A stretch of DNA of 28,014 bases, from the NCBI GenBank assembly GCA_964344965.1, contig CAYFPJ010000017.1, forward strand, positions 1-28,014, written 5' to 3'. Numbering within the stretch: position 1 is the stretch's first letter; every line of letters begins with the position of its first letter. The notes under the pieces are model-generated. The model was given only the letters and a program-made list of their open reading frames with translations. It searched no databases and was not told the origin of the DNA. The translations under genes and the position numbers were made by a program. Origin of the DNA: UM-FILTER-37-12 sp964344965. GTDB lineage: Bacteria > Patescibacteriota > Patescibacteriia > Magasanikbacterales > UBA922. Positions 21,793 through 28,014 of the stretch are shown here, in pieces.

Positions 21793-23376
21793 TTAAATTA
21801 AAGATTTCCCGGTCATTTCTTTTGGTTGTTTTATATTCATTATTTTTAAGATTGTCGGGGCCACGTCAGCCAATATACCTCCTCTTATTCTCTTTCCTTT
21901 CCATTTATTTCCAATCACTATAAATGGTACAAAATTCTTGGTATGTTGAGTCATCACCTCTCCAGTCTCGACTCGAATCATTTCTTCAGCATTACCATGA
22001 TCAGAGACAATTAGTACATTTCCATTTCTTTTCAAAACGTCTTCTACAATTGTATGTACATATTTATCTGTGTACTTAACAGCTTTCTTACCTGCCACAA
22101 AGTTGCCTGTATGACCAACCATGTCAGGATTGGCAAAGTTGATACAATAAAATTCAAAACTGTTTCTTTTCAATCTCTTCAACACTTCACGAGTGATAGC
22201 ACCTGCTGACATTTCTGGATTGGTTTCATAATTTTGAACTCCAGTCGATGGGATGAGCATTCTCTCTTCACCATTTACAGCATCTTTATACCCACCATTT
22301 ATAAAGTAAGTCACATGAGCATACTTTTCAGACTCAGCAATATAGAATTGTGACACATCATGCAAAGCCATCGGCAGAGTAGCAGATAGATCAGGAGAAG
22401 GGAATGCCGTCAGTATATCAGAAAGATCAGGACCAAAATCTGTCATGGCCACAAAGCGAGTATTTTTTGGATACCTCTTCCGTCTAAAGGACCTTGGATT
22501 TTTTTTATTGAAATCACGCTGAACAAAAGATTTGGTAATCTGACGAGCACGGTCACTCCTGGCATTGATAAAAAATATAGAGTCATTGTCTTTGATGGTA
22601 GCTACTGGTCTATTATCCTTCACAATGACAGTAGGACAAATGAATTCATCAGTTTCTTTGCGGTTATAACTTTGATTTATAGCCTCTTCGGCACTCATAG
22701 CCAAGCAACCCTTGCCAAGGACCATAGCCTCATAAACTTTTTTAGTCCGCTCCCAAATTTTGTTACGATCCATAGCATAAAAACGTCCCATAACTGTGGC
22801 GATTTTCTCATGAGATAGCATATGACTTTGAAGCTCATGCAAATATGTCGAAGCAGCATGCGGAGGAGAGTCTCTACCGTCTGTGAAAAGATGAAGGTAA
22901 ACCTCAGAAACCTCTTCTCTCCGAAATAATTCCAGCATGGCATAAAGATGCTCTGGGTAAGCATGTGCACTATTCTTGTCTGTAAGAAGTCCCATGATAT
23001 GGACTGCTGTTTTATATTTTCTTACATGATATATAGCTTGTTTGAAGGCTTCTTTTTTAAAAAAAGTACCATTATGGATTGCTTCAGAAATTTCCACTAA
23101 ATCTTGTTTGACAATTCTACCAGCCCCAATATTCATGTGACCAGCTTCAGAATTACCTTCCTGATCCTCAAACAATCCCACGTGCTTTCCCCAAGTCTTT
23201 ATCTTTGCTGTAGGATATTCATCAATGTATTGAAAAATATGCGGCGCATTCTCTCTTGTTATGGCATTCCCCTTATTTTTCTCAGAAGCAAGCCCAAATC
23301 CGTCTAAAATAATAAGAAGCGTGGGCTGCTTCTCCTTGGTTGAAACCTTATTTTTAAGGGCATTTTCTTTCTTCAT
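21793..23376 (-). CDS. Cofactor-independent phosphoglycerate mutase paralogue (copy 2)
   Basis: A second iPGM-family protein of the same length (527 aa) with a longer N-terminal lead. LIILDGFG (21-28), EGNSEAGHMNIGAGR with Ser76, FTDGRDSPP, GRFYAMDRNKIWER and VSDHGNAEEMI are all present, so the metal and phosphoserine sites are retained. The serine loop differs (DQEGNSEAGH against GEMGNSEVGH in copy 1) and the VHSH segment reads SAHAY. It has its own near-consensus promoter just before the ATG. Copy 1 follows. Either one is a specialised paralogue, for instance acting on another phosphate ester, or both are glycolytic. Which is unknown. Confidence 0.93.
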   Translation of the reverse strand: MKKENALKNKVSTKEKQPTLLIILDGFGLASEKNKGNAITRENAPHIFQYIDEYPTAKIKTWGKHVGLFEDQEGNSEAGHMNIGAGRIVKQDLVEISEAIHNGTFFKKEAFKQAIYHVRKYKTAVHIMGLLTDKNSAHAYPEHLYAMLELFRREEVSEVYLHLFTDGRDSPPHAASTYLHELQSHMLSHEKIATVMGRFYAMDRNKIWERTKKVYEAMVLGKGCLAMSAEEAINQSYNRKETDEFICPTVIVKDNRPVATIKDNDSIFFINARSDRARQITKSFVQRDFNKKNPRSFRRKRYPKNTRFVAMTDFGPDLSDILTAFPSPDLSATLPMALHDVSQFYIAESEKYAHVTYFINGGYKDAVNGEERMLIPSTGVQNYETNPEMSAGAITREVLKRLKRNSFEFYCINFANPDMVGHTGNFVAGKKAVKYTDKYVHTIVEDVLKRNGNVLIVSDHGNAEEMIRVETGEVMTQHTKNFVPFIVIGNKWKGKRIRGGILADVAPTILKIMNIKQPKEMTGKSLI

Positions 23377-23385
23377 AGTGGCCTT

Positions 23386-23414
23386 ATTATACTCTAATTT
23401 AATTTCTTCATCAA
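23386..23414 (-). promoter_or_regulatory. Promoter giving a near-leaderless gpmI copy 2 mRNA
   Basis: On minus, TTGATG (plus 23409-23414), 17-nt spacer, TATAAT (plus 23386-23391). Only 9 nt lie between the -10 and the ATG at 23374-23376, so transcription should start within about 3 nt of the start codon and the mRNA would have almost no leader. Confidence 0.75.
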
Positions 23415-23471
23415 CTATTCTGAAATTTATAAATTATTTGATTTTTAACCTGAAAAAACGTAGTATGTAAT

Positions 23472-23483
23472 TATAATTATAAT
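23472..23483 (+). promoter_or_regulatory. Candidate -10 region of the histidine phosphatase gene
   Basis: Two TATAAT hexamers in a row (23472-23477, 23478-23483) stand 8-14 nt before the ATG at 23492. No good -35 at 16-18 nt. If used, this mRNA too would be nearly leaderless. Confidence 0.35.
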
Positions 23484-23491
23484 AAAATTCT

Positions 23492-24022
23492 ATGAACATA
23501 CGTTTTGTAAGACATGGACAAACAAATTACAATATCTTAGATTTATGCAATGATGATCCAAGCAAAGATGTCCATCTCACCAAGCTAGGTAAGCAACAGG
23601 CAGAGCAAGTAAAGACAAAATTAAGCAACATAAAATTTGATGCAGTCTATATCTCAGAATTACCCAGAACTAGGGAGACAGCAGAAATAATTACGGGCAA
23701 CCAAAAAATTACATTTCAAGTAGAGCCAAGACTCAATGATCGAAAAACTGGATTTGACAGTAAACCGGCTAGTGATTTTTTTAATGCCATAAAGTCAGAT
23801 ATTTTTAACTTGAGACTTAATGGCGGTGAATCTTTTCAAGAAGAAAAAAATAGAATCTACAATTTTTTGGAAGAATTAAAAAAAACCACATATCAAACTA
23901 TCCTCGTAGTCGCTCATTCTGAAACCCTGCAAATCGTAAACGGATTTTTTCATAACTTGTCTGATGAAGAAATGTGGAAAATAAAAATTGATAATTGCGA
24001 GGTGTTAGAATTTGAGTGTTAA
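23492..24022 (+). CDS. Histidine phosphatase family protein (phosphoglycerate mutase-like)
   Basis: A 176-aa member of the histidine phosphatase superfamily (PhoE/GpmB/CobC relatives). RHGQTNYN (7-14) holds the phospho-accepting His8, SELPRTRETAE (55-65) the Arg59 phosphate pocket, GGESFQEEKNR (111-121) the family block, and VVAHSETLQ (139-147) the second His142. The usual acid block reads RLNDRKTGF (80-88), with Asp83 as possible substitute. At this size it is more likely a small-molecule phosphatase than a dPGM, and the genome already has two iPGM genes. It is divergent from gpmI copy 2 and convergent on enolase. Confidence 0.9.
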   Translation: MNIRFVRHGQTNYNILDLCNDDPSKDVHLTKLGKQQAEQVKTKLSNIKFDAVYISELPRTRETAEIITGNQKITFQVEPRLNDRKTGFDSKPASDFFNAIKSDIFNLRLNGGESFQEEKNRIYNFLEELKKTTYQTILVVAHSETLQIVNGFFHNLSDEEMWKIKIDNCEVLEFEC

Positions 24023-24068
24023 ATGAAATTGCGAGGAAGGTGTTTTTCATAAAAAAATTAGAAAAAAT

Positions 24069-24099
24069 AAAAAAACTAGTCCTATCAACTAGTTTTTTT
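24069..24099. terminator. Bidirectional intrinsic terminator
   Basis: ACTAGT-CCTATCA-ACTAGT flanked by A6 and T6 or more forms a stem of 12 bp with a 7-nt loop. It lies between the convergent histidine phosphatase and enolase genes and gives a U tract on both strands. Confidence 0.88.
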
Positions 24100-24118
24100 A
24101 TTTTAAATGCTACATGGG

Positions 24119-25438
24119 TTAGACTCGTTTCTCCGCCTCTCCAGCAATCTCCATCATACGATTGTACTTCTCCACCCGCTCTCCTCGACTCGGACCCACT
24201 TTGGTAAAAATCGAGCCAGCAGCATGCGCCAGATCCATGATGAAAGTATCATTGGTATCTCCTCCGCCACGATGGGAAACTATAGTATCAAAGCCTGATG
24301 ACTTAGCAAGCGCAATGGTATCGAGTGTTTCGCTTAGGGTCCCAACTTGATTTGGCTTGATGAGGATGCTATTGATCGCCTGAAGATTGATAGCTTTTTC
24401 AAGAAATTTTTTCTGGGTCACTGTCAGGTCATCACCCATTACCAAGATATCTTTACCAAATTTTCTGCACCATGTAACCCAATTGTCCCAGTCATCCTCA
24501 TCCAGGCCATCTTCGATAGAGACAATAGGATATTTTGCTATCAATCTCTCATAATATTTTATCATCTGAACAGAAGTAAGACGCTTATTTTCACAAGACA
24601 AATAATATGGTCGCTTTTTGCCGGGAAAATAAAATTCTGAGGCTGCTGGATCCATGGCAATTCCTACGTCTTTGCCAGGCTTATACCCAGCAAGTGTAAT
24701 GGCTTCTGTAATCAATTTTAGAGGAGCCTCATTGGATTTGATACCTGAAGGAACAAAGGCGCCTTCAGTTCCCACATTGGTATTGTATTTCTTTTTTTTC
24801 AAAACTTTTTTTAGAGCATGATATACTTCTATACCAACACGGACAGAATCTTTGTATTTAATATTTTTTAAGGGACAAATCAAGTACTCTTGAAAATCAG
24901 TACTGTTTTCTCCATGCTTACCACCTTCTATGACCACCATCATAGGGCGCGGCACAGAATACTCAGTTACTGGAAGTCTTTTGATTTTTTGTTTTTTGTT
25001 TTTTGTTTTTCTTGATTTCAGAGATTGTCTTATATATCTATATAGTGGTTTTCTTTGCTCTGCGGCCATAGCCCTGGCAAAAGCCAAAGAGACACTAAGA
25101 ATAGCATTGCCCCCCAACTTTGTTTTCCTGGGAGTAGAATCAAGAGCGGTCAACATGTCATCCAATTCTTTTTGATTTTTTATTCTCTTGCCACGGACAG
25201 CTGGAAAAATCTTGGTCTCGACATTTCTCACCACCTTCTGACAACCTCGTCCACCATAACGAGATTTTTTGTTGTCAACAATGACAGAAGCTTCATTACT
25301 GCCAGCAGATGCCCCATATGGTACAGAAGCCTTACCAGTAACTCCACTACTAAGTGTAATAGTCGTTTCAATAGTTGGATAAGAACCTGAAGCCAAAATC
25401 TCTCGGGCTGTTATTTTCTTGATAGAGATTTTTTTCAT
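24119..25438 (-). CDS. eno: Enolase (divergent)
   Basis: Converts 2-phosphoglycerate to phosphoenolpyruvate. Recognisable blocks: ASGSYPTIET, the PYGASAGSNEA loop, SIEDGLDEDDW (metal Asp), LVMGDDLTVT, ILIKPNQVGTLSET (catalytic Lys), VSHRGGGDTND and GPSRGERVEKYNR. Several are off-consensus: PSGASTG reads PYGASAG, MNIINGG reads MVVIEGG, and SHRSGET reads SHRGGGD. Length (439 aa) is normal. A 7-bp array (24985-25011) is translated as the lysine-rich KTKNKKQKIK around residues 143-151, just before PRPMM. Directly upstream lies a long 7-bp repeat array with an inverted repeat that may carry the promoter. Catalytic residues are retained, so activity is likely. Confidence 0.95.
   Translation of the reverse strand: MKKISIKKITAREILASGSYPTIETTITLSSGVTGKASVPYGASAGSNEASVIVDNKKSRYGGRGCQKVVRNVETKIFPAVRGKRIKNQKELDDMLTALDSTPRKTKLGGNAILSVSLAFARAMAAEQRKPLYRYIRQSLKSRKTKNKKQKIKRLPVTEYSVPRPMMVVIEGGKHGENSTDFQEYLICPLKNIKYKDSVRVGIEVYHALKKVLKKKKYNTNVGTEGAFVPSGIKSNEAPLKLITEAITLAGYKPGKDVGIAMDPAASEFYFPGKKRPYYLSCENKRLTSVQMIKYYERLIAKYPIVSIEDGLDEDDWDNWVTWCRKFGKDILVMGDDLTVTQKKFLEKAINLQAINSILIKPNQVGTLSETLDTIALAKSSGFDTIVSHRGGGDTNDTFIMDLAHAAGSIFTKVGPSRGERVEKYNRMMEIAGEAEKRV
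24985..25011. repeat. 7-bp tandem array (TTTTTTG, about 4 units) inside eno
   Basis: Three exact TTTTTTG units and a partial fourth. Poly-T by itself could be low complexity, but the register of G every 7 bp matches the other arrays. Confidence 0.85.
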
Positions 25439-25444
25439 AATAAA

Positions 25445-25493
25445 TAGAAAGTATAAAATTAAAAGTATAAAGTTAAAAGTAGAAAGTATAAAT
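25445..25493. repeat. 7-bp tandem array (TAGAAAG/TATAAAG family, 7 units) upstream of eno
   Basis: Seven successive 7-bp units: TAGAAAG, TATAAAA, TTAAAAG, TATAAAG, TTAAAAG, TAGAAAG, TATAAAT. On minus they carry three TATACT hexamers (plus 25450-25455, 25464-25469, 25485-25490) that could serve as -10 boxes, 14 and 21 bp apart. The array starts 7 bp from the enolase ATG. Confidence 0.9.
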
Positions 25494-25518
25494 TTATCTT
25501 CTTTATACTTTCTACTTT
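25476..25518. repeat. 17-bp perfect inverted repeat built from heptamers
   Basis: The 17 bases at 25476-25492 are the exact reverse complement of 25502-25518, with a 9-nt loop. Both arms are heptamer sequence, so a second, inverted array faces the first upstream of enolase. Confidence 0.9.
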
Positions 25519-25547
25519 ATCATTTTTACTATAGATAATTATACAAG

Positions 25548-25577
25548 AAAAACAGCCTTACGTGAAGACTGCTTTTT
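25548..25577 (-). terminator. Intrinsic terminator of the SIMPL gene
   Basis: On minus, GCAGTCTT pairs with AAGGCTGT (two wobbles) around a CACGT loop, followed by a U-rich tract. It sits 20 nt after the SIMPL stop. Confidence 0.65.
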
Positions 25578-25597
25578 AGATCTAAAATACTGAAAAT

Positions 25598-26479
25598 CTA
25601 CCTAATCTCAAACGTCACTCCGACATTCATCCATACATCCATACTACCAGCTTCGACTTCTGGTCCAGCGGTAAACGCATATGCTCTCTCAAATGCTGGT
25701 TGGGTGCCAAAATCTCCGCCGGTCTCAAACTCATTATAGGACACAACACTTACTAAATTCACACCAAGAGAATAAGACAATTCTTTTGCTTTTTTAAAAA
25801 CTTTATCAAGAGCTTTGTTGCGAGCCTCTGTTCGGTAGACTTCTCTATCATCAATTGTAAATTGTAAGCCACTGACACTGTTTGCTCCCACTTCCCCGGC
25901 CAGAGCCAGGGCTGAATTCGCTTTGTCTAGATTTCGAATTTTTATCTGGACATTTTGACTCACTTCATAACCCTCTAAAATCCTACCATCTTCTTCAGTA
26001 TAGTTGTACTGAGGGTAGATATCATAGTTGGTGGTCTGGATATCTTTTTCATCCACTCCAAGTTCTTTTAGTCTAGCAATCAAGTTGTTCACGACTGTTG
26101 TGTTTTTTTCTTGCGCTTCTGCTACTGTACTCCCATCAGCTATCATCCCAATGGTGGTGATGGCTATGTCAGGACTGGCCGTGACCTTGGCTTGAGCATC
26201 TAGAGTGATAGTTCTCTCTTGTCGATCAGCAAATCCAATATGATAGTACTCTTCAATGTTGTTGCGGATCATGGTGCCCACCAAAAATATCATGTAGGCG
26301 ACAAGAATACTAAAGAGTGTGAGGAAAATCTTCCTGGCAAATTCTGTCCCATGAAAAATACTCCTAATATCATGACAATGGCTAACAGAGAGTCTCTTTT
26401 CCAATTTTGGTGAAGAAATTTTTGACTTCTTTTTTTTGGAGGATGCCTTCTTGCGGGTAGAAGTTTTTTTGACAGGCAT
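25598..26479 (-). CDS. SIMPL-domain (DUF541) membrane-anchored protein
   Basis: A cell-surface protein of unknown role. Residues 1-50 are very basic (KKTSTRKKASSKKKKSK), residues 51-70 form a single TM helix (IFLTLFSILVAYMIFLVGTM), and the rest is an extracytoplasmic SIMPL domain. The domain begins RTITLDAQAKVTASPDIAI, with IGMIADGSTVAEAQEKN, then the LGVDEKDIQTTNYDIYPQY block and EARNKALDKVFKKAKELS, typical of DUF541. Length is usual. It sits between phosphoglycerate kinase and enolase on the same strand, with a weak extended -10 of its own. Context does not tie it to glycolysis in a mechanistic way. Confidence 0.92.
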   Translation of the reverse strand: MPVKKTSTRKKASSKKKKSKISSPKLEKRLSVSHCHDIRSIFHGTEFARKIFLTLFSILVAYMIFLVGTMIRNNIEEYYHIGFADRQERTITLDAQAKVTASPDIAITTIGMIADGSTVAEAQEKNTTVVNNLIARLKELGVDEKDIQTTNYDIYPQYNYTEEDGRILEGYEVSQNVQIKIRNLDKANSALALAGEVGANSVSGLQFTIDDREVYRTEARNKALDKVFKKAKELSYSLGVNLVSVVSYNEFETGGDFGTQPAFERAYAFTAGPEVEAGSMDVWMNVGVTFEIR

Positions 26480-26482
26480 AAG

Positions 26483-26517
26483 TTTAGGTATTTAGGTCTT
26501 AGGTTGTTAGGTTGTTA
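26483..26517. repeat. TTAGGT repeats at 7-8 bp spacing
   Basis: TTAGGT occurs at 26484, 26492, 26499 and 26507 (spacing 8, 7, 8), in the leader of the SIMPL gene. It resembles the 7-bp arrays elsewhere but is not in strict register. Confidence 0.7.
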
Positions 26518-26532
26518 ATCAACAGTGCATTT

Positions 26533-26538
26533 AGTATA
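26533..26538 (-). promoter_or_regulatory. Candidate extended -10 for the SIMPL gene
   Basis: On minus, TGGTATACT is an extended -10 (TATACT at plus 26533-26538). No good -35. It falls just after the pgk stop, so SIMPL may be transcribed separately from pgk. Confidence 0.35.
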
Positions 26539-26564
26539 CCACAATGTAAATTATTGTTCTATTA

Positions 26565-27770
26565 CTATTTAGACAATACCTTGATTCCAGGTAACTCCTT
26601 ACCAGCCAAAAACTCAAGCATAGCTCCACCACCAGTAGAAACAAGATCAATATATTCTGTCATCCCGACCATATCCATAGTTTGCAAAGTCTCTCCACCC
26701 CCAATTACTCCATAAGCTTTACCTTTTGATCTAGAGGCCACTAGACGGGCAATAGAAAGTGTCCCAACGTCATAGGGTTGTTGTTCGAAGTACCCCATGG
26801 CCCCATTCCAAACTAAAGTTTGAGCTTGCTTAATATACTTAGCATACAACTGAATAGTCCCTGGACCAATGTCGAAGATGTCTTCGCCTTTTTTACAAAT
26901 TGTATGAGGTTTTTTTTCAACTTTTACCACACGGTACTTACTCCCATCACTTTTACCAACCACTACATCAATTGGAGTAATCACTTTTCTTTTTTTACAA
27001 TATTTATGAGCATCTTTTTTGAAATCTTCATCTATGAGAGATCTGCCTACACCATACCGAGCTGCTTGCAAATAATTATTGACAATTCCTCCAGCCACCA
27101 AAAGATAATCTGCTCTTGGCAAAAGATTTTTCATTACAGGGATCTTGGTTTCTGTCTTTGCCCCCCCAAGGACGACGACAAAAGGCTTTTTTGGTTTTTT
27201 GATCACTTTTTCTAGGCCTTTGATTTCTTTTTCGAGAAGTAAGCCAGCGTATCCTTTGATATATTTTGGAACACCCGCCACTGACGCAGCAGGTCGATGA
27301 GCAACAGCAAAGCCATCGAGAACAAAGATGTCTGCTAGATTGGCAAGCTCTTGACTCAGTGTCCCTGTGTCTTTTTTTTCATCAGGACTAAATCTAATAT
27401 TTTCCATGATGGCGATCTGACCGGGACGCATCATGTCAATTTGCCTTACGACTTCCAACTTTTTTTTATCGCTAAATTTCCAATTACTTGTTTTTAATTT
27501 TTTGATATCTTTTTTCAATATCTTTGAAAGTCTGTCCATGACTGGATCGACTTTTAGACTGCTAACAATTTCTCCTTTTGGTCTTCCGAGGTGGGTAACC
27601 AAAATAATGACAGCCTTCTTTTCAATTAAATATTTTATAGTCGACAAAGAAGCAAGGAGACGAGTATCATCTAGCACCTTCCCTCTTTTTACCGGAACAT
27701 TATAATCCACACGAACCATCACTCGTTTCCCTTTCAAATTTTTTGCTTTTTTGATTGATTGAATTGACAT
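26565..27770 (-). CDS. pgk: Phosphoglycerate kinase
   Basis: Makes ATP and 3-phosphoglycerate from 1,3-bisphosphoglycerate. VRVDYNVPV and VTHLGRPKG are the N-domain blocks, IMENIRFSPDE follows, FVVVLGGAKTETKI contains the nucleotide-site lysines, and WNGAMGYFE, GVIGGGETL and STGGGAMLEFLAGKELPGI are the C-domain blocks. Length (401 aa) is standard. Small departures include GFAVAHRPAAS for the usual DAFGTAHRAHAS block. It starts 7 nt after the HAD gene fragment and so belongs to that transcript. Enolase and the gpm genes further on complete the lower glycolytic set. Confidence 0.97.
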   Translation of the reverse strand: MSIQSIKKAKNLKGKRVMVRVDYNVPVKRGKVLDDTRLLASLSTIKYLIEKKAVIILVTHLGRPKGEIVSSLKVDPVMDRLSKILKKDIKKLKTSNWKFSDKKKLEVVRQIDMMRPGQIAIMENIRFSPDEKKDTGTLSQELANLADIFVLDGFAVAHRPAASVAGVPKYIKGYAGLLLEKEIKGLEKVIKKPKKPFVVVLGGAKTETKIPVMKNLLPRADYLLVAGGIVNNYLQAARYGVGRSLIDEDFKKDAHKYCKKRKVITPIDVVVGKSDGSKYRVVKVEKKPHTICKKGEDIFDIGPGTIQLYAKYIKQAQTLVWNGAMGYFEQQPYDVGTLSIARLVASRSKGKAYGVIGGGETLQTMDMVGMTEYIDLVSTGGGAMLEFLAGKELPGIKVLSK

Positions 27771-27777
27771 AGATTAT

Positions 27778-27975
27778 TTAATCAAACTTTGAAAGTACTT
27801 TTGGCAAATCATAGATAGAAGTGATACAATGGTCAACTTGTAGACCTTCATGAGAATCTTTAGAAACCCAGACTGTCTTCATACCAATATCCTTAGCTGG
27901 CTGAATATCTTTGGTAAAACTATCACCCACATATAAACATTCCCCTGGCAAAACACCACTAAATTTAATTACCAC
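27778..27975 (-). pseudogene. C-terminal fragment of a HAD-family hydrolase
   Basis: The readable part (VLPGECLYVGDSF, TKDIQPAKDIGMKTVWVSKD) is the motif IV region of HAD phosphatases (GDSxxxD then A...G) and the C-terminal tail. The N-terminal two thirds, including the DxD nucleophile, are missing. Reading upstream, the frame meets a TAG at 27979-27981 inside the palindrome at 27972-27990. The ORF could only start at a GTG at the edge of that palindrome. Either the gene was cut by the repeat or the sequence beyond is mis-assembled. It precedes pgk by 7 nt. Confidence 0.75.
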
Positions 27976-27990
27976 CGACTACGTCGGTGG
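27972..27990. repeat. Short palindromic hairpin near window end
   Basis: CCACCGAC-TAC-GTCGGTGG is a perfect 8-bp stem with a 3-nt loop, a near-copy of the hairpin at 19-37. It truncates the HAD reading frame. Confidence 0.8.
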
Positions 27991-28014
27991 ATTAACGGGA
28001 TGATACGGACTTCG

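Overview
The window reads as chromosomal sequence from a candidate-phyla-radiation (Patescibacteria) bacterium. It is AT-rich and densely packed. It has divergent glycolytic enzymes, a histidine kinase with a multi-TM N-terminal sensor, small uncharacterised membrane proteins next to tRNA synthetase genes, and many short palindromic repeats. TGA ends real genes (the histidine kinase and argS), so the code is the standard bacterial one and not the UGA=Gly code of some CPR groups. Lineage assignment below Patescibacteria is not possible from sequence reading alone.

Layout. (1) 190-4025, minus: a cell-surface polysaccharide operon. A WbaP/WcaJ-type initiating sugar transferase is followed by two GT-B glycosyltransferases, with inverted-repeat elements filling both gaps. 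(2) 4113-4960: an unusually large RNase P RNA gene on plus with a near-consensus promoter and terminator, divergent from the polysaccharide operon, then tRNA-Leu(GAG) on minus. (3) 5065-8070, minus: a histidine kinase, a bactofilin and a diacylglycerol-kinase-like protein. (4) 8197-11680: an Acg/Rv3131-like nitroreductase on plus converging on an E1/ThiF-like protein on minus, which follows an uncharacterised 367-aa protein with an acyltransferase-like look. The two convergent genes share a CTAG as both stop codons. This is the most likely undescribed system in the window. (5) 11750-18582, minus: a tRNA synthetase operon (90-aa membrane protein, valS, 67-aa protein, 42-aa single-TM mini-protein, tyrS, argS), with a palindrome-flanked DUF559 nuclease-like gene between tyrS and argS. 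(6) 18821-19969, plus: a DHH-family protein that has lost its DHH motif. (7) 20154-27975: lower glycolysis, with two tandem cofactor-independent phosphoglycerate mutases, a histidine phosphatase, enolase, a SIMPL-domain membrane protein, phosphoglycerate kinase and the tail of a HAD hydrolase cut off at a repeat near the window end.

Repeats are the second theme. Short arrays of 7-bp units of different sequence, mostly four units (28 bp), occur inside glycosyltransferase, argS, valS and enolase coding sequence and in intergenic gaps, including a seven-unit array just upstream of enolase. Short palindromes of several families lie between genes, inside the RNase P RNA and at both window ends. 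All functional statements rest on motif reading; no database search was run.
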